Shown here: in pieces, positions 58,860 to 64,000 of the stretch
Numbering within the stretch: the stretch's first letter is position 1
Layout: each line of letters begins with the position of its first letter
DNA from: Dactylosporangium sucinum
Lineage (GTDB): Bacteria > Actinomycetota > Actinomycetes > Mycobacteriales > Micromonosporaceae
Length of the DNA stretch: 64,000 nucleotides
Assembly: GCF_014647515.1 (NCBI RefSeq)
Contig: NZ_BMPI01000017.1
Span: 113,715 to 177,714 of the forward strand
Direction of reading: 5' to 3'
Position numbers and translations under genes: made by a program
Notes under the pieces: model-generated
What the model was told of the DNA's origin: nothing
What the model saw: only the letters and a program-made list of their open reading frames with translations
Database searches by the model: none

Positions 58860-59255
58860 ATGATCTCCCGGAGTTCCGGCCTGTCGCTCTATCGGCAGGT
58901 CGCGGACGCGATACGGCAACAGATCATCAGCGGTGAGCTGGCGCCGGGCAGTCTGCTGCCGTCCGAGAAGTATCTCGCCGAGGAGCACGACGTCGGCCGG
59001 GACACGATCCGCGACGCCATGGCTCACCTGCGCGGCGAGGGCCTGATCGAGAGCAAACGCGGCTATCGCAGCCGCGTTCGCGCGGTCGTCCCGCGCGAGC
59101 GGATCTGGCTGCATCCGGGCGAGATCGTCACCGCCCGCATGCCCACGCCGGCCGAGAAGAAGGAACACGGCATGAACGAGGGCGTGCCGGTCCTGGTCGT
59201 CGGCGAGCAGGCGTATCCGGCCGATCGCTTCGAGTTCGGCCGCGAGCCGGAGTAG
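58860..59255 (+). CDS. Short GntR-family regulator
   Basis: A 131-residue protein. The N-terminal 75 residues are a GntR winged helix (LYRQVADAIRQQIISGELAP, GSLLPSEKYLAEEHDVGRDT, IRDAMAHLRGEGLIESKRG). The C-terminal 50 residues are far too short for a normal FCD or UTRA effector domain; a piece like PGEIVTARMPTPAEKKEHGM may be a UTRA remnant. The ATG at 58860 is seven nt after TAAGGT. Earlier in-frame ATGs at 58803 and 58806 lie inside the palindrome. The target is unknown beyond likely self-control. Confidence 0.82.
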   Translation: MISRSSGLSLYRQVADAIRQQIISGELAPGSLLPSEKYLAEEHDVGRDTIRDAMAHLRGEGLIESKRGYRSRVRAVVPRERIWLHPGEIVTARMPTPAEKKEHGMNEGVPVLVVGEQAYPADRFEFGREPE

Positions 59256-59482
59256 TCCGTCCGCCGTCCCGGTTGACATCGCCGCCACGGCGGCCTTCGG
59301 CGTGCCTGCGTGGGGATGCGTGGCTGCTGCCCACGCGGTTTAGTGGCCGTGTCGCCGAGGTCCGGCGGACTGCCGGGCGACCCCGCGGTTGAGGCCCGGG
59401 CGACGGGCCTGCTTGCCGAAGTGCAGGCGGAGTAACGCGGATCACCCGTAAAGCGTTTGATGATCGCTGCCCCGCGAACCGA
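59256..59482. other. Non-coding gap between gntR and marR
   Basis: No gene is seen here. A GCGTGGG...CCCACGC pair within 59300-59340 could act as the GntR terminator. The right part leads into the MarR operator. Confidence 0.35.
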
Positions 59483-59497
59483 TGCTTGTGGCAAGCA
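59483..59497. promoter_or_regulatory. MarR operator candidate
   Basis: TGCTTG-TGG-CAAGCA is a perfect 15-bp palindrome 24 bp before the marR start codon, the size and place of a MarR-dimer site. Confidence 0.65.
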
Positions 59498-59521
59498 AGT
59501 ATCGGCGAAGGGAGGCGCGGC

Positions 59522-59998
59522 GTGTACGAGGACAACGAGCATGCGGCCATCGCTCGGCAGGTCGGGCGCTTCATGCGGCTGTCCGAGCGGCTCTTCGCGA
59601 CGCTCAGGTGGAACGAGGCCGGGCGGGGGCTCGAACGGCCCGCGTACGTGCTGCTGAGCCGGATCGCGGTCGACGGGCCCTTCCGGATGAGCGCGCTCGC
59701 CGCCGACGTGTGCCTCGACCTCTCCACGGTCAGCCGGCAGGTCGCCGCGCTGGAGCAGGCGGGCCTGGTCCGCCGCGCCCAGGACCCGTCCGACCGGCGG
59801 GCCAGCCTCGTCGAGATCACCGAACTGGGCACCGAGGTCTTCACGGAGAACCGGGACCGCTGGATCGCCACCTGGCAGGAGCTGCTCGCGGGCTGGACGC
59901 CCGAGGAACGTCAGATCTTTGCCGCCCTCTTTACGCAACTCAACCAGTCGCTTGCCGAACGGTTGCCTGGCACCATCTCCGAAAGGGACGCCCGATGA
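59522..59998 (+). CDS. MarR-family regulator
   Basis: A 158-residue winged-helix repressor: RPAYVLLSRIAVDGPFRMSA, the recognition region LSTVSRQVAALEQAGLVRR and the wing DPSDRRASLVEITELG. The GTG at 59522 follows a GGGAGG site. It is coupled by ATGA to a DHA2 efflux pump, so it presumably controls the pair through the palindrome at 59483. Confidence 0.9.
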   Translation: MYEDNEHAAIARQVGRFMRLSERLFATLRWNEAGRGLERPAYVLLSRIAVDGPFRMSALAADVCLDLSTVSRQVAALEQAGLVRRAQDPSDRRASLVEITELGTEVFTENRDRWIATWQELLAGWTPEERQIFAALFTQLNQSLAERLPGTISERDAR

Positions 59999-61566
59999 CG
60001 ACAGCGCCGCCGGACCAGAAGCCGGAACACGCCCGGCCCAACCTCGCCCACAAGCAGATCATGCTGCTCATGGGCGGCCTCATGACCGGGATGCTGCTGG
60101 CCGCGCTCGACCAGACCATCGTCGGCACCGCGTTGCCCACGATCGTCGGTGACCTGGGCGGCCTCGACCACTACTCGTGGGTGGTCACGGCGTACCTGCT
60201 CGCGTCGACCGCGTCGACCCCGCTCTACGGGAAGATCAGCGACCTCTACGGCCGCCGGCCGGTGCTGCTGTTCGCGATCTCGACCTTCCTGCTCGGCTCG
60301 CTGCTCGCCGGCCTGTCCCAGGACATGACCCAGCTGATCATCACGCGGGCGGTGCAGGGCATCGGCGCCGGCGGGCTCATGACGCTCGCCTTCACGATCG
60401 TGTCCGACGTGGTCGCACCGCGGGAGCGCGCGCGGTACCAGGGGCTCTTCGGCGCCGTCTTCGGCATCTCCTCGGTGGCCGGCCCGCTGGTCGGCGGCTA
60501 CTTCGCCGAGAACGACTGGCGCTGGATCTTCTACATCAACGTGCCGCTCGGCATCTTCGCGCTGTACGTCTGCAGCCGCGTCCTGCGCCTGGTCCCGCAT
60601 CAGCGCCGCGACCACCGCATCGACTACCTGGGCGCCGGCCTGATGGTGGCCGCCGTCAGCGCGATCCTGCTGGCCCTGTCCTGGGGCGGCAACGAGTACT
60701 CCTGGGGCTCGCCCACGATCCTCGGCCTGTTCGCCGCCGGTGCCGTGCTGACCGCGCTGTTCATCGTCGCCGAGGTGCGCGCCGAGGAGCCCATCCTGCC
60801 GCTGCGGCTGTTCAAGCGCTCGACGTTCTCGCTGGCCAACACCGCGACGTTCATCCTGGGCTTCGCGATGTTCGGCTCGATCATCTATGTCCCGCTGTAC
60901 CTGCAGATCGTCAAGGGCGCCTCGCCCACCGGCTCCGGCCTGCTGATGCTGCCGATGATGGCGGGCGTGATCGTGACCTCGATCGTCGCCGGTCGGGTCA
61001 TCAGCAAGATCGGGCGGTACAAGTGGTTCCCGGTCGCCGGCACGGTCATCATGGGCTCCGGCCTGCTGCTGTTCACGACGCTCGAGGTCGACACGCCGCT
61101 GTGGCAGGCGTTCATCTACATGACCGTCATCGGCGTTGGCCTCGGCATGGCGATGCAGCCGCTGATCCTGGCCGTGCAGAACGCCGTCGACCTGCGTGAC
61201 ATGGGCGCCGGCACGAGCGCCGCCACGTTCTTCCGGTCGCTGGGCGGCTCGGTCGGCGTGGCCGCACTGGGCGCCGTGATGAACAACCGCCTGAGCGAGC
61301 AGATGAGCGGCAACGGCATGAGCGGCGTCTCGATCAACGCCCCGGCCGAGGTGCGCAAGCTGCCCGCCCAGGTGCTGTCGATGGTCGAGCACGTCTTCGT
61401 CAACGCGCTGCACCCGGTGTTCCTGGTGGCGGCGATCGTCGCCCTGGTCGGCACGGTGGTCACGATCGCGCTGCCGAACCGTCCGCTGCAGGGCGGGACC
61501 CCGCTGCCGAAGGAGTCGGAGGAGGACGCCGCCGCCGACATGGAGGCCAAGGTCGCCGCCTTCTAG
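59995..61566 (+). CDS. MFS drug exporter, DHA2 family
   Basis: A 523-residue, 14-TM proton antiporter. LAALDQTIVGTALPTIVGDL is the first-helix DHA2 motif, GKISDLYGRRPVLL the MFS loop, and GPLVGGYFAENDWRWIFYIN the helix-5 motif C region. Substrate unknown; it is a different gene from the exporter at 11307. It is coupled to marR. A long inverted repeat follows its stop. Confidence 0.93.
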   Translation: MTTAPPDQKPEHARPNLAHKQIMLLMGGLMTGMLLAALDQTIVGTALPTIVGDLGGLDHYSWVVTAYLLASTASTPLYGKISDLYGRRPVLLFAISTFLLGSLLAGLSQDMTQLIITRAVQGIGAGGLMTLAFTIVSDVVAPRERARYQGLFGAVFGISSVAGPLVGGYFAENDWRWIFYINVPLGIFALYVCSRVLRLVPHQRRDHRIDYLGAGLMVAAVSAILLALSWGGNEYSWGSPTILGLFAAGAVLTALFIVAEVRAEEPILPLRLFKRSTFSLANTATFILGFAMFGSIIYVPLYLQIVKGASPTGSGLLMLPMMAGVIVTSIVAGRVISKIGRYKWFPVAGTVIMGSGLLLFTTLEVDTPLWQAFIYMTVIGVGLGMAMQPLILAVQNAVDLRDMGAGTSAATFFRSLGGSVGVAALGAVMNNRLSEQMSGNGMSGVSINAPAEVRKLPAQVLSMVEHVFVNALHPVFLVAAIVALVGTVVTIALPNRPLQGGTPLPKESEEDAAADMEAKVAAF

Positions 61567-61572
61567 TTCGCC

Positions 61573-61642
61573 GATCTTGCAGTTGTGGTGCCGGATAAAG
61601 TGGGGCGAATCCCTGCGCAACCGGCACCACAACTGCAAGATC
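61573..61642. repeat. 22-bp perfect inverted repeat with 26-nt centre
   Basis: The left arm (61573-61594) starts GATCTTGCAGTTG and the right arm (61621-61642) is its exact reverse complement. The RNA would fold into a long hairpin just after the exporter stop. There is no U-tract. It may be a terminator, a REP-like element or the ends of a miniature transposable element. Confidence 0.8.
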
Positions 61643-61651
61643 AACGCGCTC

Positions 61652-61680
61652 TTCACATGTGGCGCAGCGCACATTACCGT
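61652..61680 (+). promoter_or_regulatory. Promoter of the acyl-CoA ligase gene
   Basis: TTCACA (61652-61657) and TACCGT (61675-61680) are 17 bp apart. The -10 is seven nt before the ATG at 61688, giving a leaderless transcript. Confidence 0.65.
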
Positions 61681-61687
61681 GCAGTAC

Positions 61688-63319
61688 ATGCGCAGCACGA
61701 TGATGCAGACACCCCTCCTGATCTCCCGCATCCTGCAGCACGGGTCGACCGTCCACGGCGACTCCGAGGTCGCCACCTGGACCGGCGAGGGCGCCCGCCG
61801 CACCAGCTACGCCGAGATCGGCCGCCAGGCCGCCCGCCTGGCCAACGCGCTGCGTGACGACCTCGGGGTCACCGGCGATCAGCGGGTCGGCACGCTGATG
61901 TGGAACAACGCCGAGCACCTGGTCGCGTACCTCGCGGTGCCGAGCATGGGTGCCGTGCTGCACACCCTCAACCTCCGGCTCTTCCCGGAGCAGCTCATCT
62001 ACATCGCCAACCACGCCGAGGACCACGTGGTCGTCGTCGACTCGACGCTGATCCCGCTGCTCGCCGGCGTGCTGCCGCACCTGACCACGATTCGCCACAT
62101 CGTGGTCGTCGGCGGTGGCGACACTGAGAAGCTGCAGAAGGACGGCGTGGCCGTGCACCGCTGGGACGAGCTGCTCGACGGGCGGCCCGAGACGTTCGAC
62201 TGGCCGGCCGTCGACGAGGACGACGCCGCCGCGCTCTGCTACACCAGCGGTACCACCGGGAATCCGAAGGGCGTCGCGTACTCCCACCGCTCGATCTACC
62301 TCCACTCGATGGAGGTGTGCATGGCGGAGAGCTTCGGCCTCGGGCCGCAGGTCCGCGACCTGTGCATCGTGCCCATGTTCCACGCCATGGCGTGGGGGCT
62401 GCCCTACGCGGCGATGATGTCCGGCGCGTCGCTGGTCATGCCCGACCGCTTCCTCCAGGCGGCGCCGCTCGCCCAGATGATCGCTGTGGAGAAGCCGACC
62501 TTCGCCGGCGCGGTGCCCACGATCTTCACCGACCTGCTCGGGTACCTCGACGCCAACCCCACCGACACCTCCTCGCTGAAGGAGGTCGTCATCGGCGGCT
62601 CGGCCTGCCCGCCCGCCCTCATGCACGCGTTCAAGGACCGGTACGACATCGAGGTCATCCACGCCTGGGGCATGACGGAGATGTCGCCGCTCGGCTCGGT
62701 GTCCCGCTCGCCGTACGGTGTCGAGGGCCCGGAGGCGTGGGCGTACCGGTACACCCAGGGCCGCGTGCCGGCCGGGGTGGAGGCGCGGATCGTCGGCCCG
62801 GTCGGCGAGGTCATGCCGAACGACGGCAAGGCGGTCGGGGAGTTGCAGGTCAGAGGCCCGTGGATCACCGCGCAGTACATCGGCGAGGACGGGCCCGACC
62901 CCGACAAGTTCGAGGACGGCTGGCTGCGCACCGGCGACGTCGGCACGCTCACGCCGAACGGCTACCTGACCCTGACCGACCGGGCCAAGGACGTGATCAA
63001 GTCGGGCGGCGAGTGGATCAGCTCGGTCGATCTCGAGAACGCCCTGATGGCCCACCCGGCGGTGCTCGAGGCCTGCGTGGTCGGCGTTCCGGACGACAAG
63101 TGGGGCGAGCGTCCGCTGGCCACGGTGGTACTGCGGGAGGGCGCGACGGCCGACGCCGAGACCCTCCGCGAGTTCCTGGGCGACAAGGTCGCCCGCTGGC
63201 AGCTGCCCGAGCGCTGGTCGTTCATCGAGTCGGTACCGAAGACGAGCGTCGGCAAGTTCGACAAGAAGCGGGTCCGGGCCAGCTACGCGGACGGTGGCCT
63301 CGAGGTGGTAGAGATCTAG
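61688..63319 (+). CDS. Fatty-acyl-CoA ligase (AMP-forming)
   Basis: A 543-residue ANL-superfamily enzyme activating a carboxylic acid with ATP and CoA. Motifs are the AMP loop YTSGTTGNPKGV, then AWGMTEMSPLGS, GWLRTGDVGTLTPNG and the C-terminal catalytic lysine region PKTSVGKFDKKRVR. The sequence most resembles medium/long-chain FadD types; chain length is not readable. The ATG at 61688 is fixed by the leaderless promoter. A longer upstream frame runs through the inverted repeat and is not coding. Confidence 0.92.
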   Translation: MRSTMMQTPLLISRILQHGSTVHGDSEVATWTGEGARRTSYAEIGRQAARLANALRDDLGVTGDQRVGTLMWNNAEHLVAYLAVPSMGAVLHTLNLRLFPEQLIYIANHAEDHVVVVDSTLIPLLAGVLPHLTTIRHIVVVGGGDTEKLQKDGVAVHRWDELLDGRPETFDWPAVDEDDAAALCYTSGTTGNPKGVAYSHRSIYLHSMEVCMAESFGLGPQVRDLCIVPMFHAMAWGLPYAAMMSGASLVMPDRFLQAAPLAQMIAVEKPTFAGAVPTIFTDLLGYLDANPTDTSSLKEVVIGGSACPPALMHAFKDRYDIEVIHAWGMTEMSPLGSVSRSPYGVEGPEAWAYRYTQGRVPAGVEARIVGPVGEVMPNDGKAVGELQVRGPWITAQYIGEDGPDPDKFEDGWLRTGDVGTLTPNGYLTLTDRAKDVIKSGGEWISSVDLENALMAHPAVLEACVVGVPDDKWGERPLATVVLREGATADAETLREFLGDKVARWQLPERWSFIESVPKTSVGKFDKKRVRASYADGGLEVVEI

Positions 63320-63351
63320 GCGTGACCGGTCCGGAGCGAAGCGGAGGCCGC

Positions 63352-63867
63352 GTGACTCGTGCTGCCAAGCTGGCGCTCTTCATCACCGGCGCGGTGGTGC
63401 TCTGCGTCGTGGCGGCGTGCGGCGTGGCCCTGGCACTGCGGGACTGGGTGCCGGGCCTCGCCGGCTGCGCCGACATCACCGCACCGACAAAGACCGCCGT
63501 GAGCACCCAGAAGGTGCGCATCGAGCAGCTGTGGCCCCGGCTCGCGCCCGTCCAGTCCGTGCACTGGCAGGAGCGCGAGGCCCGGGCCCGCAGCTGCCCG
63601 GAGATCGGCCCGATGGACTACGTGATGAACGGCTTCGCGGTCGTCACCGCCGAGCGGGCCGAGGAGCTCGCGCAGGGCACGGTCCGGCCGAGCGCGTCGG
63701 CGTCGCCGTCGCCGGGGCCGCTGCCGAGCACCGCGGCGCCGCCGCAGCAGGTGCCGCCCGACCTGCTCCCGTTCGCCCCGCCCGACCCGACCTGGGTCGA
63801 CATCGGCGACCACCTGCTGCTCGACAAGCGCTCGGCGACCGTCTACTTCACGCGGACGACGAGCTAA
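63352..63867 (+). CDS. Hypothetical membrane-anchored protein
   Basis: A 171-residue protein with one N-terminal TM helix or signal anchor (about 5-27). An external domain with two Cys (GCADIT, SCPEIG) follows, then a Ser/Pro linker (PSASASPSPGPLPS) and a C-terminal DLLPFAPPDPTWVD segment. No family is recognised. The GTG at 63352 has a GCGGAGG site six nt upstream; a GTG at 63322 is possible. It follows the ligase by 32 bp. Confidence 0.65.
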   Translation: MTRAAKLALFITGAVVLCVVAACGVALALRDWVPGLAGCADITAPTKTAVSTQKVRIEQLWPRLAPVQSVHWQEREARARSCPEIGPMDYVMNGFAVVTAERAEELAQGTVRPSASASPSPGPLPSTAAPPQQVPPDLLPFAPPDPTWVDIGDHLLLDKRSATVYFTRTTS

Positions 63868-63923
63868 GGCCTGTTTCATGACTGGGGCCCGCCGCAGCCC
63901 GGCCCCAGTTGTGAGACAGGGCC
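63868..63923 (+). terminator. Long imperfect hairpin
   Basis: GGCCTGT...GACTGGGGCC (63868-63889) pairs with GGCCCCAGT...GACAGGGCC (63901-63923) with a small internal mismatch. It starts directly after the last gene's stop. The remaining bases to 64000 hold no supported feature. Confidence 0.75.
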
Positions 63924-64000
63924 TCACTGGACGTTTGATTCTGGTTGGGATGGATAACGTCCGGTCCGCCCATCGACAGTCACTACCCACGTGTGCCTGA

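Overview
The window is very GC-rich and almost fully coding. Its gene order, its frequent GTG starts, its type VII secretion genes and its many apparently leaderless starts point to an actinomycete. A member of the Micromonosporales is the best guess; the genus cannot be named from the sequence alone.

Layout. 0-5.5 kb: the end of a type VII secretion locus, with a fused EccC motor ATPase and, divergent from it, the EccD channel. 5.8-17.9 kb and 29.4-31.7 kb: a housekeeping block whose order is familiar from Mycobacterium tuberculosis (ppa, dacB, a DUF2342 zincin, tilS, hpt, ftsH, folE, folP, folB, folK, DUF3180). Two accessory segments interrupt it. One, between tilS and hpt, holds a TetR regulator, an MFS pump and a gamma-glutamyltransferase-like enzyme. 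The other, between folE and folP, is about 11 kb and holds a degenerate FtsK-like membrane protein and a tightly overlapping seven-gene operon. That operon resembles the envelope part of a conjugative type IV secretion machine: small membrane protein, TcpE/PrgI-like protein, VirB4-type ATPase, VirB6-like polytopic protein, VirB8/TcpC-like protein and a two-domain wall hydrolase. No relaxase or coupling protein is visible. This is the best candidate for an uncharacterised system.

31.8-37.6 kb: small membrane proteins, a lone RbsC-like permease, and a glycine betaine/choline ABC importer whose binding protein reads as circularly permuted. 37.7-43.5 kb: a charged repeat protein, a stand-alone nuoD, a MazEF-like toxin-antitoxin pair, a MidA/NDUFAF7-like methyltransferase and a PLP-fold deaminase/aldolase. 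43.6-46.9 kb: an MFS-thymidylate kinase fusion with no ordinary start codon, followed by holB. 47.4-51.0 kb: a three-subunit molybdenum aldehyde oxidoreductase of PaoABC type. 51.1-52.6 kb: an LPXTG surface protein.

52.8-55.0 kb: ricT has been entered by a small serine-recombinase element. The element supplied a new 3' end for ricT and displaced the native 3' end to its far side. 55-64 kb: a metallophosphoesterase, tRNA-Thr(CGT), a small operon of WXG-like helical proteins with a YbaB/EspL-like partner, a GntR regulator with a long palindrome, a MarR-DHA2 efflux pair, a fatty-acyl-CoA ligase and a small anchored protein.

Most neighbours on the same strand overlap by ATGA or GTGA, which suggests translational coupling. 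Many first genes have a TANNNT box 6-8 nt before the start codon, as expected for leaderless transcripts. All coordinates, motifs and repeats were read by eye; family names rest on recognised motifs, not on database searches.
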